Position numbers and translations under genes: made by a program. Positions 42,429 to 52,110 of a stretch of DNA of 64,000 nt are shown here, piece after piece; the stretch's first letter is position 1, and every line of letters starts with the position of its first letter. The stretch spans positions 1-64,000 of the forward strand of contig JAFLTA010000009.1 of NCBI GenBank assembly GCA_022510685.1, in the 5' to 3' direction. Source of the DNA: Lachnospiraceae bacterium. Lineage in GTDB: Bacteria; Bacillota; Clostridia; Lachnospirales; Lachnospiraceae. A model generated the notes under the pieces. That model was given only the letters and a program-made list of their open reading frames with translations, was not told the DNA's origin and did not search any database.

Positions 42429-44432
42429 TTAAGAATCAAACTCCGGTTGGGTTGCCGATATATGCAAAGTCGTCTCCCCCGGATTTCCATACACAAGAGA
42501 TACAGCAATATAATAGGTATTTCCTGCCTCACATTCGTAAGACAAATAATAATTACTGGAAACCCCCGCATCATCATTAGATTTTATTTTTTCTCCCTTT
42601 GAATTGCACAATGTTCCATAGGTATCCTTATCTCCTTCACTCCAGAAATAATATATTCCCTTTGTTTCCGGTGTAAAAGAATATGTTTTGGTAATACTAT
42701 CTACCGTTATTTTCAACGGTTCATCTTCTTTCATGGCTCCGACTACTGCACTCTCACCGCTCACTTTAGCAGTAGCAGAAACCGTATTGGCATTCACCGT
42801 AACATCCAATATAGCCGTAGCGTTCAAGATATAATTGGTAAAATCACTCCGCAAGTGATATGTACCCTGTTTTAAGTATAATCTCGCTCCACTGCCATAA
42901 TTATTCCCTTTGTCATCCACCCACTTTCCAAAGAAACTGGAGCTTATCGCTTCATTGTCAGATTGAATGGCAATAGGATAAACCGGCATGTTAAAATTAA
43001 TTACTCTGGATGCCGTCAACTTTACGGTAATCGTTTCACTTATGAGATTTCCCTCACTGTTGGTAACATAGATATCATAGGTCCCCGGTAATACCTGCTC
43101 TGAGTACATTCCGGCAGTTTGTGCATATCCGCTACCCATGGAATAATAGCGGTTAGCTTTATCTTTATTTTCAAAGTTCACACGGTTATAGCCGCTTACA
43201 AAAGGATTTCCCTTTGCATCATAAATCATACCGGAAACAGCTACTCCCTGTTTTATATCAAGGACATATTCAAATGTTGTTGTTAAAGAAGGGTTATTGT
43301 CATCTGTAACTTGAACTTTTATTTTGTAATTACCGGCAGCCGGCACAGTACCTTTCATATATGGACCACTATTATCGGTCGCAACCTGTATACCATGAGA
43401 CTGTCCTTCGATGTCACATGTATAGCTTCCGCTTCCTCCCGCAATCTGAATTCTTTGTGTATACACCGTAAAATCACCGCGTTCACTCAGAAGTCCGTAT
43501 GTTGGATTCATTCCGGCTGCAATATAATCCTCACTTCCCACCAGCCATTTTATATTATAAGTATAACTATCGCCCAATTCATCTTTGGTCACAAGTTTAA
43601 CTGGATATACGCCCGCTTTCATCGCCTTTCCGGAAAATTTGATATATCCCCATTCATTCTCCATTTCTGCTGAGAGTCCCTCAGGTAATCCGGATACTGT
43701 ATAGGTGCTATATCCAAAACCGGATAAATATAAATATTCAGATACAGATGCACCCTTTGTTGTCTTATAGATTGTATCAGATGCATATTGATAGGTCCCG
43801 GCTTTGAAAAATACTGCCTTGGAAACCGTACCGGAGCCTTTCAAACCTTTTACGGTCACCTGTACATAAGTCCCCTCCTCAATACCACTACCGGCTCCTA
43901 ATGTAATTTTGTAAGTACGCTTATCTGATGTGGAAATACTCTCAATCGTTTTTGTGATATTATAATTACCTTTTTCATGAACTTTAGCCTTAACTGTAAA
44001 GTTTGCAGCGGAAATTGACTGTGCCGCACTTAACCCTACCTGGACTGTATAGCTGTTCAAAACGGAAACCGAAGATACCGTAATATTTGTTGTCTTGTTG
44101 GCAGACGTCTGTTTCTTCTTCACCGTCACCTTACATTTCAACTTTTTCTTTCCGACTTTAGCTGTAATAGTTGTTTTGCCGGCTTTTTTCGCCTTAACTT
44201 TTCCCTTTTTATCTACAGTTGCCACCTTCTTTTTAGAAGAAGACCACTTTACTTTTTTCTTCGTGTTTTTTACTTTGAGTTTCGTAGTCTCTCCCACATA
44301 TAGCGTTGCTTTGGTCTTGTTAAGTTTTATCTTCTTTTTGGTGGTTTTCGCCTGTACACTGACATTAGACACGGAAAGGCTCATGACCAAAGAAAAAGCA
44401 AGTAACATGCAAAATACTCTTTTCTTAACCAT
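42429..44432 (-). CDS. Secreted Big_2-domain surface protein
   Basis: 667 residues from ATG 44432 (GAGAGG site). Signal peptide of about 28 residues (ends VSVQAKTT). A Lys-rich Big_2 Ig-like domain (about 30-108; KKKVKWSSSKKKVATVDKKGK) is followed by several Ig/cadherin-like beta blocks, a carboxypeptidase-regulatory-like domain (about 395-470; VSGMIYDAKGNPFVSGYNRV) and a C-terminal PPC-type beta domain (about 575-660; YSFTPETKGIYYFWSEGDKDT). No LPXTG anchor is seen. Possible adhesion or wall-bound role; I cannot tell the ligand. Own promoter at 44490-44518. Confidence 0.8.
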   Translation of the reverse strand: MVKKRVFCMLLAFSLVMSLSVSNVSVQAKTTKKKIKLNKTKATLYVGETTKLKVKNTKKKVKWSSSKKKVATVDKKGKVKAKKAGKTTITAKVGKKKLKCKVTVKKKQTSANKTTNITVSSVSVLNSYTVQVGLSAAQSISAANFTVKAKVHEKGNYNITKTIESISTSDKRTYKITLGAGSGIEEGTYVQVTVKGLKGSGTVSKAVFFKAGTYQYASDTIYKTTKGASVSEYLYLSGFGYSTYTVSGLPEGLSAEMENEWGYIKFSGKAMKAGVYPVKLVTKDELGDSYTYNIKWLVGSEDYIAAGMNPTYGLLSERGDFTVYTQRIQIAGGSGSYTCDIEGQSHGIQVATDNSGPYMKGTVPAAGNYKIKVQVTDDNNPSLTTTFEYVLDIKQGVAVSGMIYDAKGNPFVSGYNRVNFENKDKANRYYSMGSGYAQTAGMYSEQVLPGTYDIYVTNSEGNLISETITVKLTASRVINFNMPVYPIAIQSDNEAISSSFFGKWVDDKGNNYGSGARLYLKQGTYHLRSDFTNYILNATAILDVTVNANTVSATAKVSGESAVVGAMKEDEPLKITVDSITKTYSFTPETKGIYYFWSEGDKDTYGTLCNSKGEKIKSNDDAGVSSNYYLSYECEAGNTYYIAVSLVYGNPGETTLHISATQPEFDS

Positions 44433-44489
44433 CTGCTTTTTACCTCTCTTTCGAATTTCAATTAACCGATACATTGCAATCTACAACAT

Positions 44490-44518
44490 ATTATATCAGA
44501 ATATATATCGGGTAGCAA
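44490..44518 (-). promoter_or_regulatory. Promoter of the Big_2 surface protein gene
   Basis: Leftward TTGCTA, 17-bp spacer, perfect TATAAT, 58 bp before the ATG. Confidence 0.65.
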
Positions 44519-44556
44519 CTTTCGAAATTATTACCAACATAGTCCGGCAGCGCAAA

Positions 44557-44580
44557 AGGTGCAGAAAAATTCTGCACCTT
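44557..44580 (-). terminator. Terminator of the VanW gene
   Basis: AAGGTGCAGAA/TTCTGCACCTT, 11-bp stem with a tiny loop, 11 bp after the VanW stop, followed leftwards by TTTTGCG. Confidence 0.7.
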
Positions 44581-44591
44581 ACACTTGACAT

Positions 44592-45929
44592 TTACTGCTC
44601 CTCCTGATATCTATCAGTATGCAGTAGTATCGACTTTTCCTTTTTTCCCTTTTTATATACATCCAGATAAGCCTTGGCACTTAAACGGGATAACTGCACT
44701 GCTCTCGGTTTGTAGCTGTAGTCTCCCAATGCATTTTTATACGATTTAATCTCAAAACTCAAAACATTTTTCTTTGTCTTTGCCAGAATCAGGATTGGCA
44801 CGTCCAACGTATTTTTAATCACCAGGTCTTTCACTCCTTCGGAGATAGCAGCATCTAATCCCAAAGGCACATAATGTACCGGCATACTGTGCGGGAAACG
44901 TTTCTCCGGCAAAATACCGGCACGCAGTATGGCATTATAGGCTGTGGTAGAAATCTGACAAATACCACCACCATCACTCTGTACCACCTGTCCCTGTAAA
45001 TACGAATTGGCTTTACGAAACTTCTTGCCGTCAGAATTATCATGAACCCGTTCATCAAAAGAAACACTCTCTCCCGGAAGCAGACAGATTCCATTGACCC
45101 GAGATGCGCCCACTTGTATATTATGTCCCCGGGCAGTCGTATACACAAAAGTTGTCTGAAAAGATGCAATCACTGTATTCACCTTTTTTAAATTCTTTTT
45201 GGTCCACTGTGGTTCTACAACTGTAGTGGAATAATTTCCATAAAAACCGTCTGTCGTATCGCTGTTCAAATAGGATTTCAATTCCCTTTTTATGGTGTCC
45301 GTATCTAAATTTTGTCCGTTTTTCGTTTTCGATATTTTCCCCTTTGCATCGATATGGGCATTGGTAACAGGTATGATATACTTTTTTTGCAACTCCTCAA
45401 TCACAGCATTCAAAGCTTTTTTAGAATAAGAACACGTTATCTCTACCTTTTCTTCTGTTGCCGGAGTTTCTCCCAATATCATCAGATACTGTTCCTCCAC
45501 AGATAACTCCTTATCAATACCAATCAGTTTTGCCGCCAGTTCTTTTTCTTCTCCCGGAGAAAACTTCGTCCCGTCACTGCAGACATAACGAATTTTTTCC
45601 TTTAAATCTTCCATGGTATAGGTGCTTTCCTCACCATCCACCGTCAGAGATACCAATCTATCCTGATACTTTGCCAATTCTTCCTCAAAAATGGCAGTCA
45701 TTTCATCGGCATTCATACCGGATACTTCCCGGTCCATAATCCATTTATCAGAAAAAGCCTTGTCCGCGTAAGATGCAACTTCGGCTTCATGCTCTTTAAT
45801 AATCCGCGCCTCTTGCTTAACCGTATTCTCCTTTTGGTATTTTTCAACTAAATAATAAACACCTCCGGCGGCTGCCACTACTGCCGCTGCTACAACCCAG
45901 CCAATGGCATGCTTATAAAATTTCCGCAT
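44592..45929 (-). CDS. VanW family protein
   Basis: 445 residues from ATG 45929 (AGGAAGGAG site). One N-terminal membrane helix (about 5-28) anchors an extracytoplasmic protein. Residues about 50-260 contain PG_binding_4-like repeats and the C-terminal VanW domain has GHNIQVGASRVNGICLLPGESVSFDE, SDGGGICQISTTAYNAILRAGI and ERFPHSMPV-like block. VanW proteins accompany some glycopeptide-resistance clusters but their reaction is unknown; no van ligase genes are present, so resistance is not implied. Confidence 0.9.
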   Translation of the reverse strand: MRKFYKHAIGWVVAAAVVAAAGGVYYLVEKYQKENTVKQEARIIKEHEAEVASYADKAFSDKWIMDREVSGMNADEMTAIFEEELAKYQDRLVSLTVDGEESTYTMEDLKEKIRYVCSDGTKFSPGEEKELAAKLIGIDKELSVEEQYLMILGETPATEEKVEITCSYSKKALNAVIEELQKKYIIPVTNAHIDAKGKISKTKNGQNLDTDTIKRELKSYLNSDTTDGFYGNYSTTVVEPQWTKKNLKKVNTVIASFQTTFVYTTARGHNIQVGASRVNGICLLPGESVSFDERVHDNSDGKKFRKANSYLQGQVVQSDGGGICQISTTAYNAILRAGILPEKRFPHSMPVHYVPLGLDAAISEGVKDLVIKNTLDVPILILAKTKKNVLSFEIKSYKNALGDYSYKPRAVQLSRLSAKAYLDVYKKGKKEKSILLHTDRYQEEQ

Positions 45930-45950
45930 ATACCGCACTCCTTCCTGTAT

Positions 45951-46031
45951 CTATCGCATGATAGCACTAATCACCAGCTACCATGGTTTGTTATTGTAAC
46001 ATAAAAATGTTACAATTATTCTTCATTAGTG
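45951..46031. promoter_or_regulatory. Nested dyads upstream of the VanW gene
   Basis: CTATC/GATAG (45951-45964), then outer CACTAAT/ATTAGTG (45965-45971, 46025-46031) around a perfect 10-bp pair ATTGTAACAT/ATGTTACAAT (45993-46016). The core resembles a repressor site; the whole may also be an RNA leader. Confidence 0.5.
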
Positions 46032-46074
46032 TTAAATCTTTGTGAAATTTTATTCCTATACAGGTGAGAGCAAA

Positions 46075-46105
46075 TATTAAAAAAGAGTTTCGCTTGCGAA
46101 ACTCT
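46075..46105 (-). terminator. Second terminator after rplS
   Basis: AGAGTTTCG/CGAAACTCT with a CTTG loop, followed leftwards by TTTTTTAATA. It backs up the terminator at 46111-46140. Confidence 0.75.
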
Positions 46106-46110
46106 CCGCT

Positions 46111-46140
46111 AAAGAAAAAAGCATCATATATTTATGATGC
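46111..46140 (-). terminator. rplS terminator
   Basis: GCATCATA/TATGATGC followed leftwards by TTTTTTCTTT, 25 bp after the rplS stop. Confidence 0.85.
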
Positions 46141-46164
46141 TCTTTACATTTCTGTAATAAATGA

Positions 46165-46512
46165 TTATTTTACAATTTCTTTTACCTTTGCAGCCTTACC
46201 TACACGCTCACGCAGATAAAAAAGCTTTGCACGTCTTGCTTTACCCTTACGTACAACCTCAATCTTATCAATGATCGGGGAGTGTAACGGCCATGTCTTC
46301 TCTACACCAACTCCATTGGAAAGCTTTCTCACTGTAAATGTCTCACGTGCACCACCGTTCTGTCTCTTCAAAACAGTTCCCTCATACACCTGAATACGCT
46401 CTCTGGAGCCCTCAATAACCTTTGCATATACCTTTACGGTATCACCTACATTAAAATCTGCAATGTCGGATTTTAACTGCTCATTTTCAATTGCCTTAAT
46501 AATGTCGTTCAT
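46165..46512 (-). CDS. rplS: 50S ribosomal protein L19
   Basis: 115 residues from ATG 46512 (AGAAGGAGG). [35 protein letters not shown] and [32 protein letters not shown] are diagnostic. The track start is upstream of the ribosome binding site and rejected. It is transcribed alone, behind a leader of about 80 nt. Confidence 0.98.
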   Translation of the reverse strand: MNDIIKAIENEQLKSDIADFNVGDTVKVYAKVIEGSRERIQVYEGTVLKRQNGGARETFTVRKLSNGVGVEKTWPLHSPIIDKIEVVRKGKARRAKLFYLRERVGKAAKVKEIVK

Positions 46513-46594
46513 ACAGAACCTCCTTCTTGATGTTGACATTCTTAATACTTATGTGCATTCGCAACCGTAACAGCGGAACATCTCTACTCACAAC
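46513..46594 (-). promoter_or_regulatory. Possible L19 autoregulatory leader
   Basis: The leader between the promoter and rplS contains GTTCCGCTGTTACGGTTGCG with CCGCTGTTACGG foldable as a hairpin. Firmicutes L19 leaders of this kind bind L19; the match is from memory and approximate. Confidence 0.45.
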
Positions 46595-46600
46595 TTCAAT

Positions 46601-46629
46601 AGAATAACACACTACAAGATAAAATGCAA
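46601..46629 (-). promoter_or_regulatory. rplS promoter
   Basis: Leftward TTGCAT, 17-bp spacer, TATTCT. Confidence 0.6.
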
Positions 46630-46685
46630 GCATAAAACGGAAAAGATTCAAACAAGATTCAAAATCCATCGTATGCATGCAAAAA

Positions 46686-49600
46686 CTAGTCGGCAAACAA
46701 CTCCCGAATTTCCTCCATTGTCAATTGACTGACGAAACTCTCCCCCGCTTGAATCAGTTGGTCGGATAAGTGTTTTTTCCGTTGCTGCAGTTCATATATT
46801 TTTTCCTCGATGGAGTCTTTCATCACATACTTGATAACCTGTACCTTCTTTTTTTGCCCGATGCGGTACGCACGGTCGGTAGCCTGATCTTCCACTGCCG
46901 GATTCCACCATGGGTCAAAGTGAATCACCGTATCCGCACCGGTGAGGTTTAAGCCTGTCCCGCCTGCTTTCAGAGAAATCAAAAACACTTTCACTTCCCC
47001 GCGGTTAAACTCCTTGACCTCCCGTTTACGCTCCTCCGCACTGGTGGAGCCAGCCAGATAAAAAAACGGAATCTCTCTTATGCGCAGCTCCGCGGCAATC
47101 AATCCCAACATAGATGTAAATTGAGAAAAGACAATGACGCTGTGTCCACCCTCTAAAATATCCGGCAACTGTTCCATCAATAAGTCCAGTTTTCCGCTGC
47201 CGCCCCCGTAATTATCTACAAAAGTTGCCGGATGGCAACAGATTTGCCGTAACCGTGTAAGAGCCGCCAGCACTTGAATTCTATCCTGTCCTTCCATCAA
47301 TGAATCATTTTCAGACAGCTCGGTCTGTATCCGCGCCAAATAGGAATTATATATTTTTCTCTGTTTTGCTCCCATCTCCGCCATCCTGCGCGTCTCAATT
47401 TTATCGGGCAATTCCGGAAGCACATCCCTTTTCATTCTCCTGAGGATAAACGGGCGGATTTTTTTCTGCAATTTCTGCATTTTCTGCTGATTATGCTCCT
47501 TTAATATCGGCTTTTCATACTCCTCCGAAAAATTACGGTATTTCCGTAAAAAACCCGGCATCATAAAATCAAAGACGGACCAAAGTTCCGACAAAGTATT
47601 TTCAATAGGTGTGCCCGTAAGAGCAAACCGGTGATTTGCAGTGACCGTCTTGACCGCCTTTGCACCTAGCGAAGAAGGATTTTTGATAAACTGCGCCTCA
47701 TCAATAAAGAGATTGTCAAAGGTAATTTCCTTGTATAAATCGATATCCTTACGCATCAGGGGATAGGTAGTAATCCACACCTCCGTATCACCCTCTTGCG
47801 TTAAAATTTCAGCTCTCTCCCGGGGATCCCCTGATACAATCTTTGTGCGGATTTGCGGGGCAAATTTTTCAAATTCCTCCTGCCAATTATACGCCAGAGA
47901 AGTAGGACAAACAATTAACGTCCTGCTACCCGGATTTGCAGCAATGTAGGCAATCGCCTGCAGGGTTTTGCCCAAACCCATATCATCAGCCAGAATGCCA
48001 CCCATACCGTATTTTGCCAGAGTACATATCCAGCGGTATCCCGTCTTTTGGTAAGGACGCAAAATATCCTCCAACCCTTCCGGCAGTTCCCGGGATGACT
48101 CACCGGGATTACGTAAATCATATAGCATTGTCCGGTATCCCTCATCCCTTACAATGCGCTGATTGTTTGGAAGCAGTTCGTCCACCTCCATCACTGCCAT
48201 CCGGGAAAATGTCATAGTATTTTCCCCTGATACCTCCCCTATGGCAAGAAGATGACGCAAATCTTCCAGCTGTCTATCCTGCGCCAGCAAATCAATAAAA
48301 GCACCGTTTTTCAATCGATAGTATTTCTTTTTCAATCGAATGGCACGAAAAAAATCCTGCAATTCCTCTTTCGGAATATGACCATAATCCAATTCTAATT
48401 CCAACAAATTAATATCGGTATTCAAACGGATTCCTGCAGATAGCAGTCCCATTTTTTGTACAGAGCAAGCCTTATATTCTTTGGAATAAAACACCTCAAA
48501 ATTACCGGTAAGCACAGGCATATACTCTGTCATCAGCCGATATATATCTTCCTCCCGGTGCAGAATAAAAACATCTTCCCGCACCGAAAAATGCAAATCA
48601 TACATACTGCGGATCAGACGCTCTTCTTCCTCTTTATCACGCACCAGAATATATGCACCGGTTCCCTCCTCCTGCAGAGGATTAATCTCATGATTTCCAT
48701 AAGAAAATATCATCTTTGCCAGCAGTGCCGGGCGCTGCCTATTTCGAGTCATATCCAGATACAGCTTGGGCACAATTGGCTCAACCACATAATGATCTTT
48801 TATTTTTTCCGGCACCTGTATATCCATCGTCTTTTTCACCACGGGGAGCACTTTCTCAATGAAGTTGCCCATATTTTCCCCGCGAAATTCGATGCCGGAT
48901 TCCCTGCCGCCAAAAAGTGCTGTAAAGAAAGGACGTAAATCCGCCAGATACTCTTTATCCGGTAGGAACAATTTTCCCTGATAGCACAGAATGGAACCAT
49001 CTCCGCAAATAGATATCATCGGCTCCTCTTTCACATTCTGTAACCGTAACATTTCCTCTTCCATTTGGATTTCCAATGATAAGTCCGGATTTCCACATAC
49101 AATTTCTAAATTATCCAACACTCTCCCGCAAAAAATAACACGGCACTGCAAACCTTCCGCTAACCCCAGTAATTTGCACAACATATTTTGAGACACTACC
49201 AGCTCCTGTCTGTTAAACAGATTAGAATAATAAGTCTTACCTAATGTCTCCTGTATTTCATAGATTTCCGTCAGATAACCCAAGACTCCTTCTGAAATCG
49301 GCTCAAAGCTGCACTCTCCCGGAATATAATGAAATTCTTTTCCCAGGCGAATAACCTGATTATGATAATATTCACTGATAAATTTCTTTGTATTAGATAC
49401 CTTATACAGCTTACCGGAACCGGCATAAAGACTGACAAATGCTTTTGCGTTCCTGGCTTGCAATGGTTCATTGACGCTGATTTGCAACATAAGCCGAAAA
49501 TAACGGGGCGTCAGCCGGCGGTATTCCCGTTTGCGAAAATATTCTATAATTTCATATGCCGCCTGGTCTTCCTTTCCCATATGTTCCATGGCATCTTCCC

Positions 49601-49889
49601 GCTGCTGATAATCCGAGACGAACAACAGAGTGGCGACGACATGTTTACACGCCCCCGTATACTTGACATGAGCCGGACAATTACAGCTATATTCTATCTC
49701 CCCCTTATCATCGACTCCTACGGTCACGTCATAAACATTATTCCCCTGAACAAAAGCATGATACTGTTTTGCGGACTCATTCCATGTAACTTTGGAAACC
49801 GCATGGGCGGCATAATAGCGCATTCCCCGGAAATATACAGTATCCGACGCTGCAAGTATCCTGATTGCCTCTCTTGTTATTTTATACAT
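46686..49889 (-). CDS. SNF2 family helicase with SWIM zinc finger
   Basis: 1067 residues. A SWIM finger (about 65-90; YSCNCPAHVKYTGACKHVVA) is followed by an SNF2-helicase-associated domain (about 250-560), an SNF2 ATPase (about 610-890) with DDMGLGKTLQAIAYIA, WITTYPLMRKD and DEAQFIKNPSS, and a helicase C domain with VIFSQFTSMLGL and HFDPWWNPAVEDQATDRAYRIGQ. These are probable DNA translocases of the RapA/SNF2 type; the target is not known. It starts 7 bp after the SpoVB-like gene and ends the leftward operon. Confidence 0.94.
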   Translation of the reverse strand: MYKITREAIRILAASDTVYFRGMRYYAAHAVSKVTWNESAKQYHAFVQGNNVYDVTVGVDDKGEIEYSCNCPAHVKYTGACKHVVATLLFVSDYQQREDAMEHMGKEDQAAYEIIEYFRKREYRRLTPRYFRLMLQISVNEPLQARNAKAFVSLYAGSGKLYKVSNTKKFISEYYHNQVIRLGKEFHYIPGECSFEPISEGVLGYLTEIYEIQETLGKTYYSNLFNRQELVVSQNMLCKLLGLAEGLQCRVIFCGRVLDNLEIVCGNPDLSLEIQMEEEMLRLQNVKEEPMISICGDGSILCYQGKLFLPDKEYLADLRPFFTALFGGRESGIEFRGENMGNFIEKVLPVVKKTMDIQVPEKIKDHYVVEPIVPKLYLDMTRNRQRPALLAKMIFSYGNHEINPLQEEGTGAYILVRDKEEEERLIRSMYDLHFSVREDVFILHREEDIYRLMTEYMPVLTGNFEVFYSKEYKACSVQKMGLLSAGIRLNTDINLLELELDYGHIPKEELQDFFRAIRLKKKYYRLKNGAFIDLLAQDRQLEDLRHLLAIGEVSGENTMTFSRMAVMEVDELLPNNQRIVRDEGYRTMLYDLRNPGESSRELPEGLEDILRPYQKTGYRWICTLAKYGMGGILADDMGLGKTLQAIAYIAANPGSRTLIVCPTSLAYNWQEEFEKFAPQIRTKIVSGDPRERAEILTQEGDTEVWITTYPLMRKDIDLYKEITFDNLFIDEAQFIKNPSSLGAKAVKTVTANHRFALTGTPIENTLSELWSVFDFMMPGFLRKYRNFSEEYEKPILKEHNQQKMQKLQKKIRPFILRRMKRDVLPELPDKIETRRMAEMGAKQRKIYNSYLARIQTELSENDSLMEGQDRIQVLAALTRLRQICCHPATFVDNYGGGSGKLDLLMEQLPDILEGGHSVIVFSQFTSMLGLIAAELRIREIPFFYLAGSTSAEERKREVKEFNRGEVKVFLISLKAGGTGLNLTGADTVIHFDPWWNPAVEDQATDRAYRIGQKKKVQVIKYVMKDSIEEKIYELQQRKKHLSDQLIQAGESFVSQLTMEEIRELFAD

Positions 49890-49896
49890 AATTCCC

Positions 49897-51540
49897 TCAA
49901 TCTTTCAACAAATGAAAACGGTCTGCCACCACTGACATTCTTCTTCCCATAGGAAATTCACACAATTCCCGTCTGGTGAGTCCCTGTAATTTCAGCACAA
50001 AAACAAAGTAGCTCGCCACAGCGACGATAAATGCCGGAATAATGGCAATGTAAATACGATGACTTACCAGGAAAAACATCTGATAAACCACAAACGTAAA
50101 TACCCCCATTGTCACGGATGACAAAAAGGGAACACAAAAAGTCTTTACCATTTCCTGCTTAAACCCTAAATGCTTTCTGACAGAATGTCCATTGAGAATA
50201 CAAACCACCAGTGGATACGTGACATTTCCAAATACCAGGGCATACGCACCCAAACCGGTATATCGAAGCAATAAAAAGACCGCCACGATATGAATTACTA
50301 AGGATATCAGTGAATGAATCACCGGAAGATTCATCTTGTCAATACTCTGCAACACACCACTGGTCACAGTAGACAAGGCATAAAATATAATACAGGTGGA
50401 GCCTGTCATCAACATCATGCCACCGGTAATATAGTCGGACGCCGGAAACAACAAACGGATAATCGGCTGTGCCAAAACCGCCAATCCCACTGCAGAGGGA
50501 AATGCAATAATCATATTGAACTTTATCGCCATCGTTATTTTTTCCTTGACAGCCCGTCCGTCCTTTCTCGTAAAAGATGCCACGAGGCTTGGAATCATGG
50601 ATGAGGCAATCGCAGTGGAAACAGCGATAGGAACACTGACAAGCAAGCGGTATTTCGTACTGTATATACCCTGCAGTGTACTGATTACCGTACCTTTCAC
50701 TCCCCGCATCCCCATGGCATAATTAAATATTGTCACATCCACGATACCACTGAGCTGGTAAACTGTCTGGCTGAGAATAATGGGAATCACTGTCCAAAAA
50801 ATCAACCGATAGGAATCCCCAATGGATTCCGGCCGGGTAACTTTATCACGCCGTGCCTGTTTTTTCAACACAGGAAGATAAAAAACATATATGAACAACA
50901 AAAAACCAAACGCTGTCAATGCCCCCATAAAAGTACCCATGGTTCCTCCGGCAGCTCCCCATGCAGATAATTTCTTAGATGCACTGTGATCCTGCATCAG
51001 ATAGTAGGCGGCAACAATGCTGACTACTGCATTTACTATCTGCTCCAAAATCTGGGATACCGCTGTGGGGAGCATCGTATTTTTCCCTTGAAACAAACCA
51101 CGAAGTGTTCCCATCACTGCAACGACAAAAATAGTAGGCGCCAATATCCTCAGTGGTATTGCGATACCATGAAAACTGGAAAAGAAATTTGCCTCTATCC
51201 AATTGGCACCAAAAAAGACAAACAGTGCCATCAGTCCACCGGACACAAAAGAAAATATCATGGAATAGCGAAATATGCGGTATGCCCCACGATATTCCTT
51301 TTTCGTACACTTGGCAGACACCATTTTGGACACTGCCATCGGCATTCCGTAAGCAGATAAAATCAGTAAAATATTATATACTTCAAAGGCAGCAGAATAA
51401 ATACCGTTACCCTCATCTCCGATAATATTTGCCAGAGGAATCCGGTAAAACATACCTATTACACGCACCAGAATTGATGCTGCAGCAAGAATACTGCCCT
51501 GTTTCAGGAATCCTCCCGCACTACTTTTGTTCTCATCCAT
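49897..51540 (-). CDS. SpoVB/MATE-like polysaccharide export (flippase) protein
   Basis: 547 residues with about 14 membrane helices. KQGSILAAASILVRVIGMFYRIPLANIIGDEGNGIYSAAFEVY is typical of the SpoVB/YtgP group of the MVF lipid flippase family, which move lipid-linked wall or cortex precursors. It lies between ybeY and the SNF2 gene, 18 bp after ybeY. A role in spore cortex assembly is plausible but other family members act in vegetative cells. Confidence 0.9.
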   Translation of the reverse strand: MDENKSSAGGFLKQGSILAAASILVRVIGMFYRIPLANIIGDEGNGIYSAAFEVYNILLILSAYGMPMAVSKMVSAKCTKKEYRGAYRIFRYSMIFSFVSGGLMALFVFFGANWIEANFFSSFHGIAIPLRILAPTIFVVAVMGTLRGLFQGKNTMLPTAVSQILEQIVNAVVSIVAAYYLMQDHSASKKLSAWGAAGGTMGTFMGALTAFGFLLFIYVFYLPVLKKQARRDKVTRPESIGDSYRLIFWTVIPIILSQTVYQLSGIVDVTIFNYAMGMRGVKGTVISTLQGIYSTKYRLLVSVPIAVSTAIASSMIPSLVASFTRKDGRAVKEKITMAIKFNMIIAFPSAVGLAVLAQPIIRLLFPASDYITGGMMLMTGSTCIIFYALSTVTSGVLQSIDKMNLPVIHSLISLVIHIVAVFLLLRYTGLGAYALVFGNVTYPLVVCILNGHSVRKHLGFKQEMVKTFCVPFLSSVTMGVFTFVVYQMFFLVSHRIYIAIIPAFIVAVASYFVFVLKLQGLTRRELCEFPMGRRMSVVADRFHLLKD

Positions 51541-51558
51541 ACTCCTCTATGTATCCTC

Positions 51559-52065
51559 CTAATTTCTCGTAATCCCCAGGGACTCCAGTATATCCGACTG
51601 CTTTTTCTCCATGCGCAGCCGTTCCTCATCTTCTATGTGATCATACCCCAATAAATGCAGCATACTGTGGGCTACCAGAAAGCAAATCTCTCTCTGTTCA
51701 GAATGACAGTATTCCCGCGCCTGCTCCTGTACCCTGTCCAGAGAAATAATAATATCCCCGAGAAGAAGCTCTCCGGTTTCCGGGTTAAAACAGGAAATTT
51801 TAGCCTCATCCGTCTCCAGACAGGAAAAATCTGCAGGATTCTCATAATCAGTCATCGGAAACGACAACACATCCGTAGGTACATTCAGCTCCCGAAACTC
51901 TCTGTTGATTTCCCGAATCCCCTCATCATCCGTAAACGTAATATTTACTTCACACTCATAGGGACACATTTCTGTCTGTAAAATTTCCCGGATAACCGTC
52001 TCCATATCCTCCCGATACTGTTCCGGCAGCTCACTGTCTACATCCTGTTCCATCAATACCGTCAT
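51559..52065 (-). CDS. ybeY: Endoribonuclease YbeY
   Basis: 168 residues from ATG 52065 (GGAGGTG site). EVNITFTDDEGIREINREFRELNVPTDVLSFPM and the zinc motif HSMLHLLGYDHIEDEE are diagnostic. It processes 16S rRNA. Order phoH-HD protein-ybeY mirrors the conserved phoH-pgpH-ybeY cluster. Confidence 0.97.
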   Translation of the reverse strand: MTVLMEQDVDSELPEQYREDMETVIREILQTEMCPYECEVNITFTDDEGIREINREFRELNVPTDVLSFPMTDYENPADFSCLETDEAKISCFNPETGELLLGDIIISLDRVQEQAREYCHSEQREICFLVAHSMLHLLGYDHIEDEERLRMEKKQSDILESLGITRN

Positions 52066-52110
52066 AGGCACCTCCGTTCTGTCAGGAATGGGATACTATC
52101 CCTCTTTCAC

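Noticed and set aside
44592-45929. Glycopeptide resistance locus suggested by VanW
   Set aside because: No vanA/B ligase, vanH, vanX or vanRS homologues in the window; VanW alone is common in Clostridia.
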